From positions 186,001 through 250,000 of the forward strand of contig NZ_JBLZMW010000002.1 in the NCBI RefSeq assembly GCF_048553275.1: a stretch of DNA of 64,000 nt, in the 5' to 3' direction. The stretch is from Pacificoceanicola sp048553275 (GTDB lineage: Bacteria; Pseudomonadota; Alphaproteobacteria; Rhodobacterales; Rhodobacteraceae). Under the pieces are notes generated by a model. The model saw only the letters and a program-made list of their open reading frames with translations. It was not told where the DNA came from and did no database searches. Position numbers and translations under genes: made by a program. Shown in pieces: positions 41,172-49,796 of the stretch (position 1 is the stretch's first letter; every line of letters begins with the position of its first letter).

Positions 41172-43087
41172 TTGCAAATCGAGGCGAGATCGCCTGCCGA
41201 GTGATGGAGACCGCGCGCGGCATGGGGCTGCGCTGTGTTGCGGTCTACTCGGAGGCGGATGCGGCCGCCAAGCATGTGACCATGGCGGACGAAGCCGTCT
41301 GCATCGGCGGCGCGGCCCCGGCGGAGAGCTACCTGCGCGGGGACCGGATCATCGAGGCGGCGCGCCAGACAGGCGCGCAAGCGATCCATCCGGGCTATGG
41401 CTTTCTGTCGGAAAATCCGGACTTCGTTCAGGCGGTGGAGGCGGCCGGGCTGACTTTCATCGGCCCGTCGGCCTCCGCCATCCGCAAGATGGGCCTGAAG
41501 GACGCGGCCAAGGCGTTGATGGAAGAGGCCAGTGTGCCGGTTGTGCCGGGCTATCACGGGGCGGATCAGGATCCGGCGTCGCTCGCGCAGGAGGCGGAAA
41601 AGATCGGCTATCCGGTGCTGATCAAGGCGGTCGCCGGGGGCGGGGGCAAGGGGATGCGGCTTGTCGAGCGGGCGGAGGATTTTGCCGACGGGCTGGAGCG
41701 CGCCACCGCGGAGGCGCGCACGGCGTTTGGCAACGATGCGGTGTTGATCGAAAAATTTGTCAGCCAACCCAGACACATAGAGGTGCAGGTTTTTGGCGAT
41801 GGCAACCGCGCTGTGCATCTTTTCGAGCGCGACTGCTCGCTGCAGCGGCGTCATCAGAAAGTCATCGAAGAGGCGCCTGCACCGGGCATGACAGAGGAGA
41901 TGCGCGCCGCCATGGGCGCGGCCGCCGTGCGCGCCGCCGAGGCGATCGGCTACAAGGGCGCGGGCACCGTGGAGTTCATCGTCGATGGCTCCGACGGACT
42001 GCGGGCAGATGGGTTCTGGTTCATGGAAATGAACACGCGCCTGCAGGTGGAGCATCCGGTGACGGAAGCGATCACCGGCGTCGATCTGGTGGAATGGCAG
42101 ATCCGCGTTGCGGCGGGCGAAAGCCTGCCTCTGGCGCAGGAGGCTCTCGCAATCAATGGCCACTCTTTCGAGGCGCGGCTCTATGCGGAGGACGTGCCCG
42201 CCGGGTTCCTTCCCGCCACCGGCCACCTGTCTCTACTCGAATTTCCCGAGGGCGTAAGGGCAGATAGCGGTGTTTCTTCAGGTGACGACATCAGCCCGCA
42301 TTACGATCCGATGATCGCAAAGTTGGTAGTTCACGGACCGACGCGGGCGGTTGCGCTCAAGCGCCTGTCGCGGGCACTGCGCGAGACGCGGGTGGCCGGG
42401 ACGGTGACCAATCTCGCCTTTCTCGGCGCGCTTGCAGAGCACAGCGGATTTGCCGCCGGAGAGGTGGACACTGGGCTGATCGCCCGGGACTTGGAGTACC
42501 TGACGCAAGAGCCGGAACTCACGCCGGACATCATCGCGAGCGCGGCGCTCTGTGCGGCGCGCTTGGACAGTGAGGGCGGGTATGAGCGCGGTTTTGCGCT
42601 ATGGCAGCCCATGGTGCAGACCCTTGTGCTGCGCGGCGCACAGGAGCATATCTGCCGCCTCGCTTTCAGCGGTCAAAATGACGTGAAGATCAACGTAGAG
42701 GGGGCTGAAATACATGCACAATTCAGGGGCGAACGATGGTGGCTGAACGGGCGCCCGGCGCCTCGTGTCCACCGCGCCGGGGCGCATTTGACCGTGCTGC
42801 GCGACTATGGGGTAGCCTTCGATTATATCGATCCGCTCGACCGCGCGGCGGAGGCAGCGGGCGGCAGCGGTGTGACGCTGGCCCCGATGCCGGGCAAGGT
42901 TGTCGCGGTGTTGGTTGAGCCGGGACAGGCCGTGCAGGCCGGGGTTCGGCTGGCCGTGCTGGAGGCGATGAAGATGGAGCATACGCTGACCGCCGATCTG
43001 GATGGTATCGTGGCCGAAGTGCTGGTCTCCGAAGGCGATCAGGTCGAGGCGGGCGCGCCCCTGATCCGGCTGGAAGACGAGACATGA
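41153..43087 (+). CDS. mccA: 3-methylcrotonyl-CoA carboxylase, biotin-containing (alpha) subunit
   Basis: 644 residues. Contains biotin carboxylase and biotin carrier domains: ILIANRGEIACRVMETARG at the N-terminus, KAVAGGGGKGMRLV (ATP-grasp), MEMNTRLQVEHPVTEAITG, a linker domain, and LEAMKMEHTL with the biotinylated Lys near 607. Length and LEAMKMEH fit MCC alpha. The start overlaps the macro gene by 19 bases. Separated from its partner mccB by the ASCH and macro genes. Confidence 0.95.
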   Translation: MFDTILIANRGEIACRVMETARGMGLRCVAVYSEADAAAKHVTMADEAVCIGGAAPAESYLRGDRIIEAARQTGAQAIHPGYGFLSENPDFVQAVEAAGLTFIGPSASAIRKMGLKDAAKALMEEASVPVVPGYHGADQDPASLAQEAEKIGYPVLIKAVAGGGGKGMRLVERAEDFADGLERATAEARTAFGNDAVLIEKFVSQPRHIEVQVFGDGNRAVHLFERDCSLQRRHQKVIEEAPAPGMTEEMRAAMGAAAVRAAEAIGYKGAGTVEFIVDGSDGLRADGFWFMEMNTRLQVEHPVTEAITGVDLVEWQIRVAAGESLPLAQEALAINGHSFEARLYAEDVPAGFLPATGHLSLLEFPEGVRADSGVSSGDDISPHYDPMIAKLVVHGPTRAVALKRLSRALRETRVAGTVTNLAFLGALAEHSGFAAGEVDTGLIARDLEYLTQEPELTPDIIASAALCAARLDSEGGYERGFALWQPMVQTLVLRGAQEHICRLAFSGQNDVKINVEGAEIHAQFRGERWWLNGRPAPRVHRAGAHLTVLRDYGVAFDYIDPLDRAAEAAGGSGVTLAPMPGKVVAVLVEPGQAVQAGVRLAVLEAMKMEHTLTADLDGIVAEVLVSEGDQVEAGAPLIRLEDET

Positions 43088-43151
43088 CAGAACGGTATTG
43101 CCTGCAGGTTCACAAACCCTCGCACGACCGCTCGACAGGAGGACAAGACGC

Positions 43152-43817
43152 ATGATCAGACTGCATCACGTACAATATGGCCGCTCGTTCCGGGTGCTGT
43201 GGCTGTTGGAGGAGATCGGTCCGGAGACCTTCGGCGGCATTGAAATCGTCGAACATCGTATCGGAACCAGGGAGATGCGCGACAGTGGGCTGGGTCGGGT
43301 CTCGCCTGCGGTGCGCATCCCGGCGATCGAATTCGACGGGCTGGAGATGGCCGAATCCGGGGCCATCGTCGAGTACCTGTCCGAGCGGTTCGCGCCAGAA
43401 TTGGCACGAGCGCAGGATCATGCGGAGCGGGCGGCCTATCTGCAGTGGATCCACTATTCGGAGACGCAGGCGAGCCTGATCGAGACGCTCAACCTCGTGC
43501 ATCTGTTTCTCCGCCCGCCAGCCCGGAAAGACCCGGTATTTCTGAAGCTTATGGCCGCGCGGCTCAAGGGGACCCTGGCCGGAATGGAGGCTCGGCTGGA
43601 GACGGAGTACCTGTTGCCCGGCGGGTTTTCGGCGGCGGATATCATGATGGGGTTCAACCTGTTTGCCGCGCCATATTACGTGCATCTGGAGCCGTTTCCG
43701 AAGCTTCAGGCCTATAAGGCGCGGATCGAGGCGCGCCCGGCCTATCAACGGTGTCTGGCGCGGGAGGGGGCGCAGAGGTTTTACGATCAGGACTTCTACC
43801 CGGTTCCGGAGGCGTGA
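43152..43817 (+). CDS. Glutathione S-transferase family protein
   Basis: 221 residues. Thioredoxin-like N-domain (RLHHVQYGRSFRVLWLLEEI, then RIPAIEFDGLEMAESGAIVEYL with the cis-Pro and glutathione gamma-glutamyl Ser) and an all-helical C-domain ending AYKARIEARPAYQRCLAREG. The candidate catalytic residue near Tyr/Ser 8-10 is of the beta/other bacterial type. AGGAGGAC lies before ATG 43152; an upstream in-frame ATG at 43098 is not needed. A detoxification role beside CoA thioester chemistry is a guess. Confidence 0.88.
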   Translation: MIRLHHVQYGRSFRVLWLLEEIGPETFGGIEIVEHRIGTREMRDSGLGRVSPAVRIPAIEFDGLEMAESGAIVEYLSERFAPELARAQDHAERAAYLQWIHYSETQASLIETLNLVHLFLRPPARKDPVFLKLMAARLKGTLAGMEARLETEYLLPGGFSAADIMMGFNLFAAPYYVHLEPFPKLQAYKARIEARPAYQRCLAREGAQRFYDQDFYPVPEA

Positions 43818-43858
43818 TTTGGGTCTGTTTGTTAACCAAGATTTCGGGGGTGTGACGC

Positions 43859-44710
43859 GTGGCTGAGACAGTCGAGATTTTCGAGGTGGGTCCCCGCGAT
43901 GGGTTGCAGAACGAAACGCGGATGATCCCGACGGCGGAGAAGATCGCGCTTGTGGATTGCCTGAGCGGCGCGGGATTCCGGCGGATCGAATGCGCCAGTT
44001 TCGTCAGTCCGAAATGGGTGCCACAGATGGCGGACAGCGGCGATGTCCTGGCCGGGATCACGCGGGCTGAAGGCTTGCGATATGCCGCTTTAACACCAAA
44101 TATCAAAGGCTTGGAGCGTGCTCTTGAGGCGCGGGCCGATGAGGTTGCGATCTTTGGCTCGGCCTCGGAAGGCTTTTCGAAGGCGAATATCAACGCCTCG
44201 GTCGCGGACAGTCTGCAGCGGTTCCGCCCCGTCGCTGAGGCGGCGCGGGCGGCTGGACTGCCGGTGCGGGGCTATGTCTCCTGTGTGGTCGAATGCCCCT
44301 ATGATGGGGCCGTGAAGCCCGGTCAGGTCGCGTTTGTGGTCGAGGCACTGCGCGCGATGGGGTGCTATGAAATATCGCTTGGCGACACCATCGGGCGCGG
44401 CTCGCCGGAGGCCGTGGACGCGATGCTGGCTGCTTTGGAAAATGTCATTCCTGTCAGCATGTTGGCCGGGCATTTTCACGACACGTCGGGGCGGGCGCTG
44501 GACAATGTCGCGGTGGCGCTGGAGCGCGGTGTGCGGGTGTTCGACGCGGCTGTGGGGGGGCTCGGCGGATGCCCCTATGCGCCGGGAGCGGCGGGGAATG
44601 TTGCGACGGAATCCGTGCATGATTTTTTGATTTCAAAGGGTTATGAGACAGGCCTTGACCGGTCCGTGCTTGATGCGGCGGCCGGCATGGCGCGGGCGAT
44701 GCGGGGGTGA
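43859..44710 (+). CDS. hmgL: Hydroxymethylglutaryl-CoA lyase
   Basis: 283 residues, GTG start. Cleaves HMG-CoA to acetoacetate and acetyl-CoA, the last step of leucine breakdown. EVGPRDGLQNE (about 8-18) holds the metal Asp and catalytic Arg, AGHFHDTSGRALDNV the metal histidines, and LGGCPYAPGAAGNVATE the catalytic Cys loop. The stop overlaps the next gene's GTG (GTGA). Confidence 0.95.
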   Translation: MAETVEIFEVGPRDGLQNETRMIPTAEKIALVDCLSGAGFRRIECASFVSPKWVPQMADSGDVLAGITRAEGLRYAALTPNIKGLERALEARADEVAIFGSASEGFSKANINASVADSLQRFRPVAEAARAAGLPVRGYVSCVVECPYDGAVKPGQVAFVVEALRAMGCYEISLGDTIGRGSPEAVDAMLAALENVIPVSMLAGHFHDTSGRALDNVAVALERGVRVFDAAVGGLGGCPYAPGAAGNVATESVHDFLISKGYETGLDRSVLDAAAGMARAMRG

Positions 44711-45228
44711 GACCGTGGATCGTTACCTTTTCGGGGCTGCCGGGCGTGGGCAAGAGTACGGTGTCGCGGATGCTGGCAGAAGGGACCGGAGCGCTGTGGC
44801 TCAGGATTGATGATATCGAGGCCGCGATGCGAAATTCTCATATGCAGGTCAATGACTTGGCGGATGGGGGCTACGCGGCCGCGCAGGCGGTTGCTGGCGC
44901 AGCGCTGGAGCAGGGCTTCTGTGTCGTGGCCGATTGCGTCAATCCGATCGAATTGACACGGCGTGGGTGGCGGGAGCCAGCGCGGCGGACAGGGGCGGGG
45001 CATCTCGATGTTGAGGTGATCTGTTCGAATCCGGACCTGCACCGGCGCCGGGTGGAGATGCGGCGAGACGCGCCGAAAGGCGTTCAACTGCCTGATTGGA
45101 AAGACGTTTTGGCACGAGACTATGAACCATTCGAGGGCGCCCTACGGGTCGATACGGCAAGGTTGAGCGCAGCGGAGGCGGTGACGCGGATCAGGGCAGA
45201 GATGGAGGGCCGGGGATGGCTGAGTTGA
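44707..45228 (+). CDS. P-loop kinase/AAA-type ATPase, small
   Basis: 173 residues, GTG start overlapping hmgL. TFSGLPGVGKSTVSRMLAEG (about 7-26) is a Walker A typical of small kinases such as gluconate, chloramphenicol or adenylylsulfate kinases; RIDDIEAAMR follows, and a LID-like RRRVEMRRDAPKGVQLPDW is present. It overlaps the downstream hydratase gene by 13 bases. The substrate is unknown; it is unusual in leucine operons. Confidence 0.78.
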   Translation: MRPWIVTFSGLPGVGKSTVSRMLAEGTGALWLRIDDIEAAMRNSHMQVNDLADGGYAAAQAVAGAALEQGFCVVADCVNPIELTRRGWREPARRTGAGHLDVEVICSNPDLHRRRVEMRRDAPKGVQLPDWKDVLARDYEPFEGALRVDTARLSAAEAVTRIRAEMEGRGWLS

Positions 45229-45998
45229 TCGAGATTGAGCGGGACGGGCGCGGCGTGGCCACGCTTTGGCTGGCGCGCGAAGAGAAGCACAATGCGCTTT
45301 CGGCGCAGATGATGGAAGAGTTGGAGACCTCTGCCAAGGCCTTGGCAAAAGAGGATAATATCCGGGTTGTCGTCCTGGCGGCGAAGGGGCGGACGTTCTG
45401 TGCCGGGGGCGATCTGGCGTGGATGCGCGCGCAGTTTGGCATGGATGCGCGGACCCGGCGGGCGGAGAGTGCCCGGATCGCGAACGCCTTGGGCGCGCTG
45501 TATGACTTGCCGCAGCCGTTGATCGGGCGGGTGCAGGGCAATGCCTTTGGCGGCGGCGTCGGGCTGGCCTCTGTTTGTGACGTGACCATCGGGGTGGCGA
45601 CGGCAAAAATGGCTCTGACGGAGGTGAAACTGGGGCTTATCCCGGCCAATATCGGGCCGTATGTGGTGCAGCGCATGGGCGCGAGGAACGCCGCGCAAGT
45701 CTTTATGAACGCACGGGTTTTCGAGGCCGAGGAGGCGGTGCGGCTGGGGCTTTTGACGCGGGCCGTGGCGGCGGAGGAGCTGGACGCGGCGGTTGAGGCG
45801 GAGGTGGCGCCCTACCTGAGCTGCGCACCGGGGGCGGTGCGCGATGCCAAGCGGCTCTTGCGGCAGCTTTCGGGATCGGTGGCGCGCGAAACGGTCGAGA
45901 TGGCCATCGACGCGCTTTCGGCCCGCTGGGAAACCGAGGAAGCCCTTGAAGGCATTGGCGCTTTTCTGGAAAAACGGCCTGCGCCCTGGGCTCGTTAA
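45216..45998 (+). CDS. liuC: Enoyl-CoA hydratase, methylglutaconyl-CoA hydratase type
   Basis: 260 residues, crotonase fold. GRTFCAGGDLAWMRAQFG (oxyanion hole) and GNAFGGGVGLASVCDVTIGVATAKMALTEVKLGLIPANIGPYV are the family core; the AGGDLAWM form is typical of LiuC/AUH-like methylglutaconyl-CoA hydratases. It would convert 3-methylglutaconyl-CoA to HMG-CoA between Mcc and HmgL, which completes the pathway in this operon. Last gene before the element-B spacer. Confidence 0.9.
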   Translation: MAELIEIERDGRGVATLWLAREEKHNALSAQMMEELETSAKALAKEDNIRVVVLAAKGRTFCAGGDLAWMRAQFGMDARTRRAESARIANALGALYDLPQPLIGRVQGNAFGGGVGLASVCDVTIGVATAKMALTEVKLGLIPANIGPYVVQRMGARNAAQVFMNARVFEAEEAVRLGLLTRAVAAEELDAAVEAEVAPYLSCAPGAVRDAKRLLRQLSGSVARETVEMAIDALSARWETEEALEGIGAFLEKRPAPWAR

Positions 45999-46067
45999 GC
46001 CGTTTTTCGGCAAGGCCTGTCGTTAACGGCGCGCGCGATGGGGTTAAGCCTGCGCACGGCTCTCTTG

Positions 46068-46183
46068 GGGGCCATATCTTGTGGTGGCCCGGCGCGGCCC
46101 GGATAGGCTGTGACAGAGGTTAACCTGTCCGGGGAGCATATTCACCGGCGTTTGGTACGATTCTCCGCGAGTTTTGTACCAAT
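46068..46183. repeat. 116-bp dispersed intergenic element, copy B
   Basis: Copy B of the element at 4116-4231, same orientation. TTTGGTAC (46151) and TTTTGTAC (46172) are again 21 bp apart at the same internal offset (83). Five GTTAA words lie in 45994-46255. Both copies sit just downstream of a plus-strand gene and upstream of a spacer leading to another plus-strand gene. The remainder of 45999-46293 holds no gene. Confidence 0.7.
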
Positions 46184-46293
46184 TGCCTTTGGGGACTGTT
46201 TCATTCCCGGCGTTTCGGCGGCGGAGCAGGATGACGTGGCGGCAGAATTGGTTAATCTGCGCAAGAGCCGACAGAGACGGGAGCAGAGGGTCG

Positions 46294-46677
46294 ATGCTGA
46301 CACAGATTGCGCATCTTTATGCAACGGGCTGTCTGGCCATCGTGTTCTTTCAGATCGCCTTGATCGCGGGCGCGCCGCTTGGGGCCTATACGCAGGGCGG
46401 GCAGACCGAAGGCGCGCTGGCGATGAAAGGCCGGGTGATCGCGGCGCTGTCGGTCCCGGTTGTGGTCCTGCAGGCACTGGCGATCGTGAGCGCGGCGGGG
46501 TTTCCGGGGCTGGACTGGCCGCGCTGGACCGGCTGGGCGGCGTTGCTGCTGTCGTGCGGAACGTCTGTGCTGAACTGGATCACGCCGAGCGCACGGGAGC
46601 GGGCGGTGTGGGGGCCGGTGACGCTGGTGATGGCGGCCCTGGCGGGCTATGTGATGGTGGTCTCGGGCTGGGGCTGA
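46294..46677 (+). CDS. Hypothetical four-helix membrane protein
   Basis: 127 residues, almost entirely four membrane helices (about 7-29, 46-68, 78-95, 104-124). LYATGCLAIVFFQIALIAGAPLG and WTGWAALLLSCGTSVLNWITPSARER are distinctive, but I recognise no named family. The start is set at 46294, where the hydrophobic sequence begins; AGAGGG is just upstream. It lies 116 bases after element B and 269 before nuoA. Confidence 0.7.
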   Translation: MLTQIAHLYATGCLAIVFFQIALIAGAPLGAYTQGGQTEGALAMKGRVIAALSVPVVVLQALAIVSAAGFPGLDWPRWTGWAALLLSCGTSVLNWITPSARERAVWGPVTLVMAALAGYVMVVSGWG

Positions 46678-46865
46678 GGCGCGGGGCGCCGCGCCAGACC
46701 CGGCCTGCCGGGAGGGAGCGCGGCGCGCGGGCGTGACGTATCGGCGCGGCGGGAATCGGCCCGGCCTGTGTGCCGGGGGCTATCCTTCTGACGAAACTCG
46801 GAGAATTGCGCTGAAAAACCGGGCAGGGCGAGCAACCGGAGGGATTGGAATATGGGGCTGGCTTG

Positions 46866-46894
46866 TTGACCCGGCTCGCGCGGAGCGATAAGTC
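46866..46894 (+). promoter_or_regulatory. Candidate sigma-70 promoter of the nuo operon
   Basis: TTGACC (46866-46871) with ATAAGT (46888) or TAAGTC (46889) at 16-17 base spacing, giving a leader of about 50 bases to nuoA. The rest of the 46678-46946 spacer shows no gene. Confidence 0.5.
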
Positions 46895-46946
46895 AGACCG
46901 CAAGCCGCGCAGAGCCATGCGCATGCCACATTGAAGGAGCCGCCTC

Positions 46947-47312
46947 GTGGAAGAGATGCTGCGGGAATACCTTCCCATCCTCGTTTTTCTGGCCATTGCC
47001 ATCGGCCTTGGCGTCATTCTGATCCTTGCCGCCATGGTGCTTGGGGTGCGCAACCCCGATCCAGAAAAGGTTTCGGCCTATGAGTGCGGGTTCAACGCCT
47101 TTGACGATGCCCGGATGAAGTTCGACGTGCGCTTCTACCTCGTGTCGATCCTGTTTATCATCTTCGATCTGGAAATCGCCTTCCTCTTCCCCTGGGCGGT
47201 GGCGTTCAAGAACATCAGCATGGTGGGCTTCTGGTCGATGATGGTGTTCCTCGGGGTTCTGACCGCTGGCTTTGCCTATGAATGGAAAAAGGGAGCGCTC
47301 GAATGGGAGTGA
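46947..47312 (+). CDS. nuoA: NADH-quinone oxidoreductase subunit A
   Basis: 121 residues, GTG start after GAAGGAGC. Three membrane helices. SAYECGFNAFDDARMKFDVRFYLV is the conserved loop with the Cys that becomes exposed in the deactive state of complex I. Overlaps nuoB by 10 bases. Confidence 0.96.
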   Translation: MEEMLREYLPILVFLAIAIGLGVILILAAMVLGVRNPDPEKVSAYECGFNAFDDARMKFDVRFYLVSILFIIFDLEIAFLFPWAVAFKNISMVGFWSMMVFLGVLTAGFAYEWKKGALEWE

Positions 47313-47836
47313 TGGCCGGAGTCAATACGGCGGGTCCCGACAAGGAAGTCGCCACGCAGACCCTGAACCGCGAGTTGCAGGACAAGGGGTTTTTGCTCAC
47401 CTCGACCGAGGACATCATCAACTGGGCGCGCACCGGCTCCCTGCACTGGATGACCTTTGGTCTGGCCTGCTGCGCCGTGGAGATGATGCACACCGCCATG
47501 CCGCGCTATGACATGGAGCGGTTCGGCACGGCGCCGCGCGCCTCTCCGCGCCAGTCGGACCTGATGATCGTGGCGGGCACCCTGACCAACAAGATGGCCC
47601 CGGCGCTGCGCAAGGTCTACGACCAGATGCCGGAGCCGCGTTACGTGATTTCCATGGGCTCCTGCGCGAATGGCGGCGGTTATTACCACTACAGCTATTC
47701 GGTGGTGCGCGGCTGTGACCGGATCGTGCCGGTGGACGTTTATGTGCCCGGCTGCCCGCCGACGGCGGAGGCGCTGCTTTACGGCATCATGGCGCTTCAG
47801 AAGAAGATCCGCAGAACGGGGACGCTGGTACGATGA
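47303..47836 (+). CDS. nuoB: NADH-quinone oxidoreductase subunit B
   Basis: 177 residues. Carries the terminal N2 [4Fe-4S] cluster that reduces quinone: FGLACCAVEMMH (tandem Cys), ISMGSCANGGGYYHYSYSVV and VPGCPPTAEAL supply the ligands. Start at 47303 inside the end of nuoA with GGGAGCG upstream; family N-terminus is variable. The stop overlaps nuoC by 4 bases. Confidence 0.97.
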   Translation: MGVMAGVNTAGPDKEVATQTLNRELQDKGFLLTSTEDIINWARTGSLHWMTFGLACCAVEMMHTAMPRYDMERFGTAPRASPRQSDLMIVAGTLTNKMAPALRKVYDQMPEPRYVISMGSCANGGGYYHYSYSVVRGCDRIVPVDVYVPGCPPTAEALLYGIMALQKKIRRTGTLVR

Positions 47837-48429
47837 ACAACCTTGGCGAACACATCAAACAGAAGCGTCCGGATTGCATCATCGACTATTCGGTCGAGCG
47901 TGATGAGCTGACGATGAACGTGGCCCCGGCGAATATCCGGGGTCTGGTGGAGTTCCTGAAGACGGATTCGACCTGCAAGTTCACCAGCCTCGTGGATATC
48001 ACCGGGGTGGATCACCCCGAGCGTCCGAAGCGCTTCGACGTGGTGTATCACTTCCTGTCGATGTATCAGAACCAGCGCATCCGCCTGCGGGTGTCGATCC
48101 GCGAGGAGGAGATGGTCCCGTCGATCGTGTCGGTGCACCCTTCGGCGAACTGGTTCGAGCGGGAAGTCTTTGACATGTTCGGGGTGATCTTCACCGGACA
48201 TCCGGACCTGCGGCGTATCCTGACGGATTATGGCTTTCGCGGTCATCCGCTGCGCAAGGATTTCCCGACCACGGGCTATACCGAGGTGCGCTATGACGAA
48301 GAGCAGAAGCGGGTGGTCTATGAGCCGGTGAAGCTGGTTCAGGAATACCGCCAGTTCGATTTCATGTCCCCGTGGGAAGGGGCGACCTACATCCTGCCCG
48401 GCGACGAGAAGACGGAAGCGAAGGGCTGA
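47833..48429 (+). CDS. nuoC: NADH-quinone oxidoreductase subunit C
   Basis: 198 residues, peripheral-arm subunit. VDITGVDHPERPKRFDVVYHFLS, SVHPSANWFEREVFDMFGVIF (family signature) and LRRILTDYGFRGHPLRKDFP are clear. Separate from nuoD, as usual in Rhodobacterales. A 242-base spacer and a sulfotransferase gene separate it from nuoD. Confidence 0.97.
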   Translation: MNNLGEHIKQKRPDCIIDYSVERDELTMNVAPANIRGLVEFLKTDSTCKFTSLVDITGVDHPERPKRFDVVYHFLSMYQNQRIRLRVSIREEEMVPSIVSVHPSANWFEREVFDMFGVIFTGHPDLRRILTDYGFRGHPLRKDFPTTGYTEVRYDEEQKRVVYEPVKLVQEYRQFDFMSPWEGATYILPGDEKTEAKG

Positions 48430-48671
48430 TGGGTCCGGGGCAAGCGGAGCCGTTGCCGGTTTTCCGGAATTTGCCCCGGTACGGACTATCAAGAAGGGTG
48501 GCCGGGTTCTGTGCGGTTCCCTTGTTCGCAGAGGCAGCCATCCGGACGGTAGCCTTGTGCGGCCCGAAGAAAATGGGTCTTGACGGTGAGTGGGCATGAC
48601 GCCCGTCTCCCGTGTATTCGAAAGCGCCGGACCGGGCGCGAAGAGTGAGAGAAGGACGGCGATTGGCTGAA

Positions 48672-49721
48672 ATGTCCGCCACATCCGAGACGTTTGACGC
48701 GGAGTCCAGTCGGGCACCGATCGTCGATCTGTATCCGGATGTTGCGCCCGCGCGGTCCGGCCTCTCGGTGCCGCCGGGACAGCCCGGCGGATGGCAGCGC
48801 CCGCATGCGGCGGGGGCCGTCGATCCGCGCTTTGCCAGACCCGAATGCCTGTTTTTCGGGATTGGTGCACAGAAGGCGGCCACCAGCTGGGTGCATGACT
48901 ATCTGTCGGGGCACCCGGAGGTCCTGGTGCCGGGCTTTGTGAAGGAGCTGCACTACTGGGATACGGCGCGCCCGCCGTTCATCCGGGTCACCCATGATCG
49001 TGTCGCGGGACGGCAGGCGCGGCGCGGACTGCAGCATGTGGCGCGGCGCTATCTGGCCCCGGCGCGGCATCGCCAGCAGGAGCGGAATTGGTCGCGGTGG
49101 CATCAGGTGCTGACCAGTGGCGGCCTGCCGCCGCATGAGGCCTATGCGGACATGCTTTTTGATGGCTGGAACGGGCAGCGCGCGGTCGGTGAACTGACCC
49201 CGGAATATGCGTTGCTGGACAGCGAGACGTTCCGGGAAATGGACCGGCTTTCGGCGAACACGCGGTTTTTCTTCGTGATGCGCGACCCACTGGAGCGGAT
49301 GGTTTCGGCCATCTCCTACCTCTATCCGATCCGCAGCGGCAAGCCGATCGACACCGACAGCTTCAACCGCCTGCTTGAGATCACGCTTGAGGATGATTGC
49401 GAGCTGTGCCTTGAGCGCTCGCAATATGATCGGACGATCACGGCGCTCGAAGCGGCAGTTCCGTCGGACAAGATCGCCTATTTCTTTTATGAGACGCTGT
49501 TTGATCAGGCCGAGATTGACCGGTTGACGGGGTTCCTCGGGATTGAACGGCGCAGCGCTGACCTGGCGCGGTCGGTCAATTCGCACAGCAAAGCGGCGTT
49601 TACGCCGGACCCGGCGCTCATGGCGGAGGCGCGACGGCGGCTGGCGCCACAATACGACGCGATGGCGGCCAAATTTGGTGCCTTGCCGGAGCGCTGGCAA
49701 CGCAATTATGAGGGTGCCTGA
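48672..49721 (+). CDS. Sulfotransferase-family protein inside the nuo locus
   Basis: 349 residues from this ATG. FFGIGAQKAATSWVHDYLSGHPEV is the PAPS 5'-phosphosulfate loop and MRDPLERMVSAISYL the 3'-phosphate-binding motif; VNSHSKAAF is near the end. Acts on an unknown acceptor. The N-terminal 60 residues are Pro/Ala-rich and not part of the fold. Start is uncertain: an in-frame TTG at 48663 has GAAGGA at good distance, and a GTG at 48612 also opens the frame. Its place between nuoC and nuoD in the same direction is atypical. Confidence 0.85.
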   Translation: MSATSETFDAESSRAPIVDLYPDVAPARSGLSVPPGQPGGWQRPHAAGAVDPRFARPECLFFGIGAQKAATSWVHDYLSGHPEVLVPGFVKELHYWDTARPPFIRVTHDRVAGRQARRGLQHVARRYLAPARHRQQERNWSRWHQVLTSGGLPPHEAYADMLFDGWNGQRAVGELTPEYALLDSETFREMDRLSANTRFFFVMRDPLERMVSAISYLYPIRSGKPIDTDSFNRLLEITLEDDCELCLERSQYDRTITALEAAVPSDKIAYFFYETLFDQAEIDRLTGFLGIERRSADLARSVNSHSKAAFTPDPALMAEARRRLAPQYDAMAAKFGALPERWQRNYEGA

Positions 49722-49796
49722 CACATGACCGGCACAACACGCACACTGGCCGGGCTTTTGCACGGCATTCGGATGCAAGGATAGGGGTTTCAGACG

